The position numbers and the translations under genes are program-made. From Streptomyces marokkonensis (GTDB lineage Bacteria > Actinomycetota > Actinomycetes > Streptomycetales > Streptomycetaceae), in the NCBI RefSeq assembly GCF_008312835.1, contig NZ_VSKS01000020.1:1-64000 (forward strand): a stretch of 64,000 nucleotides of DNA, given 5' to 3'. Below are positions 1 to 9,127 of this stretch, piece after piece; position 1 is the stretch's first letter, and every line of letters starts with the position of its first letter. The notes beneath the pieces were generated by a model. The model saw only the letters and a program-made list of their open reading frames with translations, was not told where the DNA came from and did no database searches.

Positions 1-1368
1 CAGGTCTACCCCGAGGACTTCACCCACGACGTCGTGGGCATGGTGTGGAGCAGCGGCGGCGCCTACGCCACCTGGTGGACCGCCAACCCCGAGGAGATCC
101 ACGGCATCAACTTCCTCCCCATGACCGGTGGTTCGCTGCACCTGGCGCGCGAGAAGGAGATGCTGCGCCGCAGCGTGACCGAGATGGAGAAGGAGAACGG
201 CGGACCGGCCGTCGAGTGGAAGGACATCTTCTGGCAGGTCCAGGCCCTCTACGACCCGGCCAAGGCCATGCAGTACTGGAACCAGTACAACGGCGGGTAC
301 GTCCCCGAGGCCGGCGAGACCAAGGCCCACACCTACCACTGGGTGTCCACGATGAACTCCATCGGCGCCCCGGACATGACCGTCACGGCCAACACCCCGA
401 CGGCCACCGTCTTCGACAAGAACGGCACCAGGACCTACGCCGCGCACAACTACGGTGCCGAGGAGTGCTCGGTGATCTTCTCCGACGGTGGCGTGCTGAA
501 CGTCCCGGCGAAGTCGACCGCGTCCGGAGCGGGCGACGACACCAGGCTCGACACGCTCTGCGGCGCCGCCGGCGGCGGCGAGGAGCCGCCTCCGGGCGAC
601 GAGAAGCCCTCCGCCCCCGGCACCCCGGCCACGAGCGACGTCACCGACACCTCCGTCAAGCTGACCTGGGACGCGGCGACCGACGACAAGGGCGTCAAGG
701 ACTACGACGTCTTCCGCGGCACCGCCAAGGTCGCCACCGTCACCGGCACCACGCACACCGACACCGGGCTGACCCCCGGAACCGAGTACACCTACAGCGT
801 CAAGGCCCGCGACACCGCCGGCCAGGTCGGTCCGGCGAGCGGCACCGTGACCGTCACCACCACCGGTGACGCCCCTCCGCCGTACGTCACGGGCGACACC
901 TTCTACCCGCGCTCGGGCGGCGGGCTCGCCACCGAGGCGGCCGCGACGGGCACCTCCGACACCATCCCGTCCGCCGGAGGGACCAACAACGACGGAACCC
1001 CGAAGAACCCGGTCGTCTACGAGGTCGAGAACGTCAAGGGCGACCTCAAGGCGGGCTCCGCCACCGCCTTCACGTTCAAGGTGGACGCGGGCACCTCCGT
1101 CGGCCACGCCCAGCAGGCCCGGGTGTCGTACGACCTGACCGGCGACGGCACGTTCGACCGCGTCGAGACGTTCCGCTACTTCGCCACCGACCCGGTACCC
1201 GGCTGGGAGGAGTACTCCTCGGCACGGCAGGGCCTGCACTCCGCCTCGGGCACCCTGGGCGACCTGGACGGCGGCACCGTCCGCGTCGAGGTCTGGAGCG
1301 CACTGGGCAACGGCCCCTCCACCCTCCAGGTGGGCACGGGCTCGGTGCTCACCATCCCGTTCGCCTGA
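1..1368 (+). CDS. Endo-beta-1,3-glucanase, GH81 family (3' part), with FN3 and C-terminal beta-sandwich-like domain
   Basis: The open frame runs from the first base, so the N-terminus and most of the catalytic domain lie outside the window. The visible start (to about residue 190) has the GH81 look: SSGGAYATWWTANPEE, then INFLPMTGGSLHL, characteristic of the end of the (alpha/alpha)6 catalytic domain. A Gly/Pro/Glu linker follows, then a fibronectin type III domain (from PSAPGTPATSDVTDTSVKL), then about 150 residues with Asp/Gly-rich strands that look like a carbohydrate-binding or other beta-sandwich module. The enzyme would be secreted and would hydrolyse beta-1,3-glucan of fungal or algal walls. 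The family call for the last domain is uncertain. Confidence 0.85.
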   Translation, partial: QVYPEDFTHDVVGMVWSSGGAYATWWTANPEEIHGINFLPMTGGSLHLAREKEMLRRSVTEMEKENGGPAVEWKDIFWQVQALYDPAKAMQYWNQYNGGYVPEAGETKAHTYHWVSTMNSIGAPDMTVTANTPTATVFDKNGTRTYAAHNYGAEECSVIFSDGGVLNVPAKSTASGAGDDTRLDTLCGAAGGGEEPPPGDEKPSAPGTPATSDVTDTSVKLTWDAATDDKGVKDYDVFRGTAKVATVTGTTHTDTGLTPGTEYTYSVKARDTAGQVGPASGTVTVTTTGDAPPPYVTGDTFYPRSGGGLATEAAATGTSDTIPSAGGTNNDGTPKNPVVYEVENVKGDLKAGSATAFTFKVDAGTSVGHAQQARVSYDLTGDGTFDRVETFRYFATDPVPGWEEYSSARQGLHSASGTLGDLDGGTVRVEVWSALGNGPSTLQVGTGSVLTIPFA

Positions 1369-1373
1369 ACACC

Positions 1374-1409
1374 GGCCCGGTGGCGTGACGGCCCCCACGC
1401 CACCGGGCC
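1374..1409. terminator. Strong stem-loop between convergent genes
   Basis: Perfect 13-bp inverted repeat GGCCCGGTGGCGT / ACGCCACCGGGCC with a 10-base loop. It begins five bases after the glucanase stop and about 30 bases before the stop of the converging DUF5682 gene. There is no T-tract, as is common in Streptomyces. It probably ends transcription from both sides. Confidence 0.75.
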
Positions 1410-1442
1410 CCTCGGCCGCACCGGGCCCACCGCACGCGGCCG

Positions 1443-4364
1443 TCATGTGGCGGGGAGCAGCACCCCCAGGGCCTCGGACGTGGCCGGATGACGCGCCACG
1501 AGCGCCGCGCCCGACGGGGGCCCGCCGGCCGCCGCGGCCCACGTGCCGTCGCACCCCAGCAGCTCCGCCACCGCGTCGCACGTCCGCGGATGCGCGGACA
1601 GCAACGCCGCGCCCGACGGGGCCGCCGGGACACCGGACCGCGCCCAGTCCTCCTCGCAGCCGAGCAGCCCCGCCACCGCGTCGCACGCCGCGGGGTGCAC
1701 CGTGAGCAGCGCGGCGCCGCGCGGGACCACGGCCCCCGGCTGCGCCCGGGAGGCGGCGAAGGGATCGACCTCCGGCATCCGCCACGGCGGCGTCCACGCG
1801 TCCAGCGCCGCCAGCCGGCCCGGGAAGATCCGCCCCGCCTCCCGGATCAGCAGCGGGGCGAGATCCCCCGCGCCGGAGCGCAGGGTGGTGATCAGGAGCG
1901 GCAACCACGGCAGCAGCACCGCGTCCGGCAGTCGTCCGAACGCGTTCGACACCGCCTCCACGACCACGTCCGCCAGCCCCGGAACCGGCTCGAGGGCCTG
2001 CACGAAACCGCTGAGGTAACGCGGGTACGCGGGCACCACCAGCGGGTTGTCCAGCAGCGCCTCGCACCGCGCCCGCAGCTCCGCCCGGGACAGGGTGCCG
2101 AGCTGCACCTGCGCCGCCCACAGCAGGGCCGTCTTCGACGGGTCGTCCGGGTGCGACTGGGCGACCGCCAGCTCCAGCTGGGTCCGGTCGCAGCCCAGCG
2201 ACAGCGCCAGGCTCTCCATGCTGAACAGGAAGCCGAGCATCGCCGCGACCTGTCCCACCGTCGCGTCCTCGTCACGGAAGGCCGTCGGCAGCAACGTGCA
2301 GTAGTGGGCGTAACCCGTCTTCACGAAGGACTCGATCCAGCCCGGCAGCACCGGCTCGCTGGTCCGGTAGTACGCCAGCAGCGCACGCGCCCGGCGCAGC
2401 ACCTCCGGCGCCCCGTCGACACCGCGCTCCGCCGCGAGCACCTTCAGCGCGTGCGTGCCGAGCTCGTCGGCGAGACGGCGGCTGCGCAGGTACAGCAGCG
2501 TGTCCTCGACCGCCGCCAGCACGCTCGCCGCGGTCGCCTGCGGCCCGTACGCCTCGCGCCGCAGCCGCTGCTCCAGCACCTGCTCGAGACTGACACCCTC
2601 GTAGCCGAGCTCGATGAGGGCCCGCTGGTGGGTGCCGATCGCCAGGTCCCAGGACTCCTGGATCGACCGCTCACCGAGCCGCCGCTCGCCCATGATGGGC
2701 CGCGCGGCGCCGTGCGGCATGAGCCGCCGCAGCATCCACAGGATGTCGGAGCACGACTCGAGCTCCGGCCGGGACGTCATGTCAAGCAGCGCCCGCTGCA
2801 CGCCGCGCTGCTGCAGCTTCAGCCCCAGCGGTTCGAGCCGGTCGTACACGTCGCGGGCGAGCGGCGGCAGCGCCTCGTAGCCCACCTGGCCGATCCGGTC
2901 GCCGCCCATCATGATCTCGACGAGCCGCCGCACGTCCCGCCGCCCGGGGACGCTGTCCTTCTCGATGCAGGTGACCGCCGCGTCCTGGAAGTCGTACGGC
3001 GTCGGCTTGGCGCGGTCCCGCATGCCGGCGAGCAGGATCGACGTCTCGAACACGGCGATGGCGTCGGCGGTGGAGGCGAGGTAGCCGTTGCGCCGGGCCG
3101 CCCGCACGATGTCCACCGACCAGCCGAGCAGTTCGGCCTCGTCCAGACCGTCGAGCACCGGCGGCCGGCGCAGGAACCCGGACAGCCTGTCCCCGGCGTC
3201 CGTGGACGGCGGAGCCGCCACGACCGGGGCGGCGACCGCCTTCCTCCCGGACTTCTTCGCCCCCGCCTGGCCCTGGAGCCGGTACGGCTTCACCCGGGTC
3301 CGCCTCAGGCTCTTCGCCCACTCCGTCGCCGCGATCGACACCGAACCGGCCGCCAGGCCGAACTGCGCCTCGATCGCCGTGTGACTGGACGGGATCAGCC
3401 CGTACTGCCAGGTGGTGGCGGTACACGGCGAGATCGTGAACGTGCCGGTGCTGCCGTGCACACCGAACTCCTCGACACGGCTCGCCGCGTGGAACGCCCC
3501 GCACACGTACAGGCAGTCCTCCGGATCCGTGCCGGTCGCCGCCAGGTGCTCACGCATCCGCGTCCACATGTACCGCTCGCGGTCCTCGTCCACCCGGACC
3601 CGGGCACCGTCGCCCGGGGCGAGCCGCCGGAACAGGCTGCCGATGAGGAACATGACCTGGCGGTAGGTGTCGTGGTCGGCGGCGCCGTCACCGAGCGGCA
3701 CCTCGACGTACTGGTGCCACCACTCCGACCAGTGCCGCACCTTGCCGTGGCGCAGCAGGTGCTCCTCCAGCTCGGCGAAGCGCGGCCGCAGGTCGCCGAT
3801 CTCCACCCCGACGGCCTCACCGTGCAGCGCGGCCTCCTCCTCGGCCGGGGGCTCGCTCCCCTCCGGGGCCCGCTCGCCCCTGCTGTCCCACTGGAAGACG
3901 TGGTCCGAGGACCGGTCGACGAGGACCAGTTCCACCCCCGGGGTGTCCAGGGCGTAGGCGATGACCTGGTACTCGGCGGACGCCTCGGTGATCGGCGCGA
4001 CGACCGACAACGGCGCCCACTCCTGGGGGAAACCGTCGACATCGCCGGCGAACGCCTGCACCGCCACCGGAAGCCGGCAGTTGCGCAGCTCCGTCAGCAG
4101 CGGAGCCATGTCCTCGCACAGCTCCAGGTACACCACCTTCGGCTGCTTCTCCCGCAGCCGGCGGGCCATGGCGAGCGCCGAGGCGGGGGAGTGATGACAG
4201 ACCGGGAAGATCTCCAGCGGCTCGCGCACCGCGCGGTCCACGTCGTCGACCATGCCGAGGAGGATGCCCTCCAGGGCGTCCGGCCCGCCCGCGAACGCGG
4301 CGGCCGCCTCCCGCAGTTGCCCGCGCAGCGCGGCGAAGGACGTGCTCTCCTGGGGCCCGCTCAT
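1443..4364 (-). CDS. DUF5682 family protein, last gene of a MoxR-VWA-SWIM operon
   Basis: A 973-residue soluble protein matching the DUF5682 family. The N-terminus has the typical FPVCHHSPASALAMARRL segment followed by VVYLELCEDM, and a CGAFHAASRVEEF segment lies near residue 285. There is no membrane segment and no P-loop. DUF5682 proteins are repeatedly encoded beside a MoxR AAA+ ATPase, a VWA protein and a SWIM protein; E. coli YehM is the analogue. The biochemical role is unknown. The start codon overlaps the stop of the AAA+ gene (ATGA), so the two are translationally coupled. The last 90 residues are three degenerate copies of a 22-35 residue repeat, annotated separately. Confidence 0.8.
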   Translation of the reverse strand: MSGPQESTSFAALRGQLREAAAAFAGGPDALEGILLGMVDDVDRAVREPLEIFPVCHHSPASALAMARRLREKQPKVVYLELCEDMAPLLTELRNCRLPVAVQAFAGDVDGFPQEWAPLSVVAPITEASAEYQVIAYALDTPGVELVLVDRSSDHVFQWDSRGERAPEGSEPPAEEEAALHGEAVGVEIGDLRPRFAELEEHLLRHGKVRHWSEWWHQYVEVPLGDGAADHDTYRQVMFLIGSLFRRLAPGDGARVRVDEDRERYMWTRMREHLAATGTDPEDCLYVCGAFHAASRVEEFGVHGSTGTFTISPCTATTWQYGLIPSSHTAIEAQFGLAAGSVSIAATEWAKSLRRTRVKPYRLQGQAGAKKSGRKAVAAPVVAAPPSTDAGDRLSGFLRRPPVLDGLDEAELLGWSVDIVRAARRNGYLASTADAIAVFETSILLAGMRDRAKPTPYDFQDAAVTCIEKDSVPGRRDVRRLVEIMMGGDRIGQVGYEALPPLARDVYDRLEPLGLKLQQRGVQRALLDMTSRPELESCSDILWMLRRLMPHGAARPIMGERRLGERSIQESWDLAIGTHQRALIELGYEGVSLEQVLEQRLRREAYGPQATAASVLAAVEDTLLYLRSRRLADELGTHALKVLAAERGVDGAPEVLRRARALLAYYRTSEPVLPGWIESFVKTGYAHYCTLLPTAFRDEDATVGQVAAMLGFLFSMESLALSLGCDRTQLELAVAQSHPDDPSKTALLWAAQVQLGTLSRAELRARCEALLDNPLVVPAYPRYLSGFVQALEPVPGLADVVVEAVSNAFGRLPDAVLLPWLPLLITTLRSGAGDLAPLLIREAGRIFPGRLAALDAWTPPWRMPEVDPFAASRAQPGAVVPRGAALLTVHPAACDAVAGLLGCEEDWARSGVPAAPSGAALLSAHPRTCDAVAELLGCDGTWAAAAGGPPSGAALVARHPATSEALGVLLPAT
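1446..1718 (-). repeat. Three tandem protein repeats at the DUF5682 C-terminus
   Basis: Residues 883-973 consist of three copies starting GAALLTVHP, GAALLSAHP and GAALVARHP. The first two continue CDAVAxLLGC and end in a Trp; the third is degenerate (SEALGVLL). At DNA level the copies are visibly related, so they arose by recent tandem duplication. The conserved His-Pro and paired Cys suggest a small helical hairpin unit; function unknown. Confidence 0.7.
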
Positions 4365-5485
4365 GACAGGGTGGCGATCGCGTCGCGGCCGCCCTCCAGG
4401 AACTCGGGCCAGGAACCGCCCTCGTCCTTGCTGCGCGGCTCGACGACCCCGTGCAGGTACTTGTTGAGGATGGCCAGGTCCTCCGGCTCGCGCCGGGTGA
4501 GCGAACCGACCAGCGAGGAGGCCAGGGTGCGGGCGGTCAGGGCGCGCTCGCCGAAGAAGTTGCTGTGCAGGACCGCGTCCTCCAGCACACCGATCTGCTC
4601 GGCCGTCGACAGGGCCGACTCCAGCTTCTCGTCGTCGCTGCCGGCCGCCGCGGCGGACGCACGCAGGTCGGCGAAGCTCTGCAGCAGCACGTCGAGCAGG
4701 GTCGGCGGCACGTCCAGGTCGATCGAGTGCCGGCGCAGCAGCTCCTCGGTGCGGAAACGGACGATCTCCGCCTCGCTCTTCCTGTTCGTCACCACAGGTA
4801 TGCGGACGAAGTTGAAGCGGCGCTTCAGCGCGGAGGAGAGGTCGTTGACGCCCCGGTCGCGGCTGTTGGCCGTGGCGATGATCGAGAAGCCCGGCTTGGC
4901 GAACACGATGTTGTCGTCGCCGGCTCCGCTCTCCAGCTCGGGCACGGAGATGTACTTCTCGGAGAGGATCGAGATCAGCGCGTCCTGGACGTCACTCGTG
5001 GACCGGGTCAGCTCCTCGAAGCGGCCGATGGCACCCGCCTCCATCGCGGTCATGATCGGCGAGGGAATCATCGACTCCCGCGACTGCCCCTTCGCGATGA
5101 CCATGGAGACGTTCCACGAGTACTTGATGTGGTCCTCGGTCGTGCCGGCCGTGCCCTGCACCACCAGCGTGGAGTTGCGGCAGATCGCGGCGGACAGCAG
5201 CTCCGCCAGCCAGCTCTTGCCGGTGCCCGGGTCGCCGATGAGCAGCAGACCGCGGTCGGAGGCGAGCGTCACGATGGACCGCTCGACGAAGCTCCGGTCA
5301 CCGAACCACTTCTGCGACACCTCCCGGTCCAGTCCGTCGGCCCGCTCGGAGCCGAGGATGAACAGGCGGACCATCTTCGGCGACAGGCGCCACGAGAACG
5401 GCTTGGGGTTGTCGTCGATGGACTCCAGCCAGTCGAGCTCCTCGGCGTACTTGATCTCGGCGGGCGCGCGCAGCAGGTCGGACAT
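4361..5485 (-). CDS. MoxR-type AAA+ ATPase (YehL-like)
   Basis: A 374-residue AAA+ ATPase. Walker A is GDPGTGKS (residues 84-91), a Walker-B-like stretch is GAIGRFEELT (151-160), sensor 1 is IIATANSRD (202-210), and an RR pair near 222 is the likely arginine finger. MoxR ATPases act as hexameric chaperone or remodelling motors that work with VWA partners. The gene sits 57 bases after the VWA gene, with an AAAGG-type ribosome site before ATG 5485, and overlaps the DUF5682 start. Context says it is the motor of the five-gene complex. Substrate unknown. Confidence 0.88.
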   Translation of the reverse strand: MSDLLRAPAEIKYAEELDWLESIDDNPKPFSWRLSPKMVRLFILGSERADGLDREVSQKWFGDRSFVERSIVTLASDRGLLLIGDPGTGKSWLAELLSAAICRNSTLVVQGTAGTTEDHIKYSWNVSMVIAKGQSRESMIPSPIMTAMEAGAIGRFEELTRSTSDVQDALISILSEKYISVPELESGAGDDNIVFAKPGFSIIATANSRDRGVNDLSSALKRRFNFVRIPVVTNRKSEAEIVRFRTEELLRRHSIDLDVPPTLLDVLLQSFADLRASAAAAGSDDEKLESALSTAEQIGVLEDAVLHSNFFGERALTARTLASSLVGSLTRREPEDLAILNKYLHGVVEPRSKDEGGSWPEFLEGGRDAIATLS

Positions 5486-5542
5486 GAGGGGAAAGCCTTT
5501 CGTACGGTGATGATCAGAGGGAGACGTGTGGCGCTTCGCCGG

Positions 5543-6961
5543 TCACGTGAGGAAGGTCTTGAGCTCGTGCACGAGCTTTTTGATGTGGCCGGAGATCACC
5601 GGCGTACCGAGGTCCTTGAACTTCTCCCGGAACCACGGGTTGACGCTGCCGCGCCCGGAACTGGTCACCGAACCCACCGGGATGAACTTCGCCCCCGAGC
5701 GGTGAATCGCGGCCATGCTCTCGAACAGCTCGTCCGTGCGCCATTCGTAGAAGTCGGAGATCCACACCACGACCGTGTTGCGCGGCTCGGCGATCTTCGG
5801 CTGGGCGAGCGCCATCGCGACGGTGCCGTCGGTGCCGCCGCCGAGCTTGGTGCGCAGCAGCGTCTCGAACGGGTCGTGCGACCAGGGCGTGAGGTCCAGC
5901 GCCTGCGTGTCGTACGCGATGAGGTGCACGTCGACCTTCGGCAGCCCGGCGAATATGGACGCCAGGATCGTGCAGTTGACCATCGAGTCGACCATGGAGC
6001 CCGACTGGTCCACGACCACGATCAGCCGCTGCGGTGTCGTCTTGCGGCTGGTGTGCCGGTAGTAGAGCCGGTCGACGTAGAGCCGCTCCTCCTCCGGGCT
6101 CCAGTTGGTGAGGTTCTTCCAGATGGTGCGGTCGAGATCGAGATTGCGGAAGACCCGCTTGGGCGGGACGGACCGGTCGATGTCGCCGACCGTCGCCTTC
6201 TCCACCTGGCTGCGCAGGACTTGGGCCACCTCGTCGACATAACGCCGGATCAGCGCCTTGGCGTTGGCCAGGGCCACCCCGGAGAGGTTGTCCTTGTCCC
6301 GCAGCAGCTGCTCGATCAGCGACATGCTCGGCGTCAGCCGGGACGCCAGGGCGGGATCGGCCAGCACCTCGCGCAGACGCATCCGCTTGACGAGACCGGC
6401 CTCGATCGAACCCAGCTCGGGCCCGATCTCGGGAATCAGCCGGCTGAGGTCGGGCGCGGGCCCGCCGGCACCCGTACCGGTCGGACTGACACCTCCTCCG
6501 GACCCCGCCCGCCGGCCCCCGCCGCCGCGCAGGTCACCGGGCCGGCAGCCCAGCGCCCGCTCCAGCCAGCCCGCGTCGGACTGCCAGCGGGCCAGCTGCT
6601 CGGCGGTGACGGTGCCGGAGCCGGAGGCGAAGACGTTCAGCAGCACCTTCGACACGAGGGCCGCGCGCCGCACCTCCGCCGCCCGGTCACGGGTACCGTC
6701 CTCGTCCGGCCCGGGCGTCATCAGCCCGTCGAACTCGGCCGCCAGCTCCGGGTGCCGCTGCACCACGGAATCCACCGACGCCCCCGGGTCGAGCAGCGCC
6801 GACGGCAGACCGATGTCCTCGACCACGGCGAGACTCGCCGACTCCAGGGACGCCTGCTCCTCCGGGTCGAAGAGCCGGGCCAGCAGACGCCAGTAGAGCA
6901 CCTGCCGCCGGTTCTCGTCGGGATCGGGCGCCGGGGCCCCTCCGCTCCTCTCCTCGCTCAT
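5543..6961 (-). CDS. VWA-domain protein with intact MIDAS (YehP-like)
   Basis: A 472-residue cytoplasmic protein. The N-terminal 300 residues are mostly helical, with a Gly-rich linker near 145-170. The C-terminal von Willebrand A domain has a complete metal-ion adhesion site: DQSGS (D318, S320, S322), the Thr of GGGTDG (T377) and the Asp of SDFYEW (D403). It should bind Mg2+ and present targets or partners to the adjacent MoxR ATPase. Its ATG overlaps the stop of the upstream gene (ATGA), so it is co-translated with it. Confidence 0.85.
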   Translation of the reverse strand: MSEERSGGAPAPDPDENRRQVLYWRLLARLFDPEEQASLESASLAVVEDIGLPSALLDPGASVDSVVQRHPELAAEFDGLMTPGPDEDGTRDRAAEVRRAALVSKVLLNVFASGSGTVTAEQLARWQSDAGWLERALGCRPGDLRGGGGRRAGSGGGVSPTGTGAGGPAPDLSRLIPEIGPELGSIEAGLVKRMRLREVLADPALASRLTPSMSLIEQLLRDKDNLSGVALANAKALIRRYVDEVAQVLRSQVEKATVGDIDRSVPPKRVFRNLDLDRTIWKNLTNWSPEEERLYVDRLYYRHTSRKTTPQRLIVVVDQSGSMVDSMVNCTILASIFAGLPKVDVHLIAYDTQALDLTPWSHDPFETLLRTKLGGGTDGTVAMALAQPKIAEPRNTVVVWISDFYEWRTDELFESMAAIHRSGAKFIPVGSVTSSGRGSVNPWFREKFKDLGTPVISGHIKKLVHELKTFLT

Positions 6962-8355
6962 TTCCGCAGCAGCCTTCCCGCCCGTTCACGCAGCACCGTG
7001 ACGGTGTCGGTGGCCGCCTTCTCGGCCCGCACACCGGCCTTGTCGGACGTCCCACCGGCCCAGGCTCCCGCGTGCACGGCGACGGCCTTCTTCCGCACCG
7101 TCCGCTCGACGGCGAGCGGCTGCAGCACGAACGCCCCGGCGTCCCAGCGCAGCAGGCCGACACACGCACCGGATCCGGCAACGACCTCCGGGGTCAGCGG
7201 ACCCGCGGCCGGAACGCGGTCCACGTCGACGGCGAGACGCTCTCCGGCCACCAGGAAGGCCGGCCCGTCCTCGCCCTCCTCCACCCCGTACCCCTCCAGC
7301 AGCACGGGCACGGCGATCCGCGCCGGATGCCGGTCCAACGGGGCGGTCGGAGAAGCGGCCGCGGAGGGCAGCGCGACCCGCGCGGTGGTGAACACCTCGG
7401 CGGGCTCACCCGTCCTGGCGCGGGCGTCGTCCCAGAGGAGATCGCCCTCGGCCGTGACCGGCATGGCGTCGAGCTCCATGGCACGCCCCTCACTCACGGC
7501 GGCCAGCAGGGACAGGTGCGGCCGGAGCAGCTGCCACAGCCCCGCCCCGACGACGCTGTCCGGCTTCGGCGCGGACACACTGGCCCGCACCAGCCGCGAC
7601 GCACCACCGTCGGCCGGCTCGAACACCGCGTGCACCTGCGCCTGTACGGCGGTGGCGTGCTCCTGGACGTCCACCCCCAGCGGCAGCAGACGGCCGGTGA
7701 CGTCGGCGACGGCGGGCGCGGAACCGGCGCCCGGCAGCGTCAGCAGCATCGCCCGCGACCACAGGTCGGCCCACCGGCGTACGGGAACGTGCTCCAGGGT
7801 CGCTCCGGGGCAGGAGGCGGCGAGCTCCGCGGCGAAGCCGTCGAGCAGCGTGGCCAGGCGCCGCAGACCGGGCTCGGGAAGCATCGCGGACACGACGGCC
7901 GCGGCCCCGGAGACCAGCTCGTGGTCGATGCCGCGCCACCCGGCCCGCGCCAGATCGCACAGCCAACTGCGCGCGGCCACATGAAGGTTGACCGCGTGCT
8001 CCGCGCCCCCGGCCGCGGCCGTGTCGCCGCCTGCCTCGGCGCGCGGCCGGCCGACGGCCTCCTCGACCCGCACGAGCAGCGCGTCGTGCACGCTGCCGAG
8101 CAGCGCGGTGCGCGCGGCGGCGAGCGCCACGAAGTGGTCCTCGCCGGCGGCCCCGGCAGCCGTCTTCTCGGCCGCCTCGGCGACCCGCCCGGCCAGCGGC
8201 GACCCGGCGACGGCATCGGCGAGCCCGGCCAGTCCCACGGCCTGGGCGGGCTGCGGACGGAGCAGACCGTCCACGAGAGCCTCGTCGAAACCGTCCACGG
8301 CGGCGAGGGCCTCGTCGAGCCCGTCGACGACATCGGTCAGCAGATCGGCACGCAT
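6958..8355 (-). CDS. Uncharacterised protein between the SWIM and VWA genes
   Basis: A 465-residue Ala/Leu-rich soluble protein with no motif that I recognise. A longer in-frame start exists at 8385, but ATG 8355 overlaps the SWIM stop in an ATGA arrangement and gives MRADLLTDVVDGLDEAL, so I prefer it. It is coupled on both sides. E. coli YehQ is a single larger SWIM protein; here a short SWIM ORF plus this ORF sum to a similar size, so this may be the detached C-terminal half of a YehQ-like protein. That is inference only. Confidence 0.6.
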   Translation of the reverse strand: MRADLLTDVVDGLDEALAAVDGFDEALVDGLLRPQPAQAVGLAGLADAVAGSPLAGRVAEAAEKTAAGAAGEDHFVALAAARTALLGSVHDALLVRVEEAVGRPRAEAGGDTAAAGGAEHAVNLHVAARSWLCDLARAGWRGIDHELVSGAAAVVSAMLPEPGLRRLATLLDGFAAELAASCPGATLEHVPVRRWADLWSRAMLLTLPGAGSAPAVADVTGRLLPLGVDVQEHATAVQAQVHAVFEPADGGASRLVRASVSAPKPDSVVGAGLWQLLRPHLSLLAAVSEGRAMELDAMPVTAEGDLLWDDARARTGEPAEVFTTARVALPSAAASPTAPLDRHPARIAVPVLLEGYGVEEGEDGPAFLVAGERLAVDVDRVPAAGPLTPEVVAGSGACVGLLRWDAGAFVLQPLAVERTVRKKAVAVHAGAWAGGTSDKAGVRAEKAATDTVTVLRERAGRLLRK

Positions 8356-8873
8356 CAGGCCACCGCCCTCGTGGTCGGGAACCACTGCATCTCGGGCAAC
8401 GGAGCGGTCGTCGGCTCGAATTCGAGATAGGCCAGGTGCCGCAGGAACCGGCTGAACACCTGGGCCGCGGCCGAACTGTCCCCCTGCGCGGGCCGCGTCG
8501 AGACCATGGCACCGGTGACGGTGTGCGCGTCCGCCTCCTCACCGGGGACGTCCACCTTCAGATACCGGACCACACGCTCCGCACCGTACTGGAGTACCGC
8601 CTCACCGATGAGCGCCCGTATGTGGTTGCAGAACGACCCGCGAGCCCCACCGCACGGACGGTTGTTGTTGGTGCTGCACGCGAACGCGTACGTCCCCGCC
8701 TCGACCGACGACACGTACACCCGCCCGATGTCCGAGCCACTGGACACCACACCCTGCAGGCGCCCGTCCGCCAACTCCACGAACGGCACCTTGGCGAGCT
8801 TCCGGGGCCGCGCGGACGGCACCACCCGCGCCGTACTCGACCTCTCCCAGACGGACAACGCACCATCTCCCAT
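8355..8873 (-). CDS. SWIM zinc-finger protein, first gene of the MoxR-VWA-DUF5682 operon
   Basis: A 172-residue protein carrying a SWIM-type zinc site, with candidate ligands C66, C74, C82 and H84 (the last two as FCNHI). It is preceded by strand-rich sequence typical of SWIM domains. SWIM domains bind DNA or protein, so this subunit may be the recognition module of the operon complex. It is the promoter-proximal gene; the 254 bases upstream are shared with the divergent secreted-protein gene at 9128. The stop overlaps the next start (ATGA). Confidence 0.8.
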   Translation of the reverse strand: MGDGALSVWERSSTARVVPSARPRKLAKVPFVELADGRLQGVVSSGSDIGRVYVSSVEAGTYAFACSTNNNRPCGGARGSFCNHIRALIGEAVLQYGAERVVRYLKVDVPGEEADAHTVTGAMVSTRPAQGDSSAAAQVFSRFLRHLAYLEFEPTTAPLPEMQWFPTTRAVA

Positions 8874-8980
8874 GCATGCGAAAGGGGACGTCCTCGCCGG
8901 ACCGGCGGGACGGAAGGAAATCTATCGACGCCCACTGACAACCGCGTCCGGACGCCGGACACCGGCCCCGGGGGGCGTTC

Positions 8981-9010
8981 TTGACGTGCGTCAGAACCGG
9001 TCGATACTTG
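8981..9010 (+). promoter_or_regulatory. Candidate promoter for the phosphodiester glycosidase gene
   Basis: TTGACG at 8981-8986 is followed after 16 bases by GATACT, or after 18 bases by TACTTG. Either is a plausible housekeeping-type -35/-10 pair. It would give a leader of roughly 110 bases before ATG 9128. Position and hexamer match are the only evidence. Confidence 0.35.
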
Positions 9011-9127
9011 TCCAACGTGCGTTAAGTGACTGTTCGTGACCCCGTCGGCGCGGGTGGGGAGAGTGACGCGTGTGCCACCGGAACGTCGTGTGCACGAGGC
9101 CTTGATGCCCCTCCCCAGGCGGTGCTG

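Noticed and set aside
1488-5510. A 1340-codon plus-strand open frame
   Set aside because: It is the antisense shadow of the DUF5682 and MoxR genes. It has extreme Arg/Pro/Gln content, no domains and no ribosome site.
4451-7984. A 1177-codon plus-strand open frame
   Set aside because: Antisense to the MoxR, VWA and unknown genes. Composition is that of a G+C-driven shadow frame.
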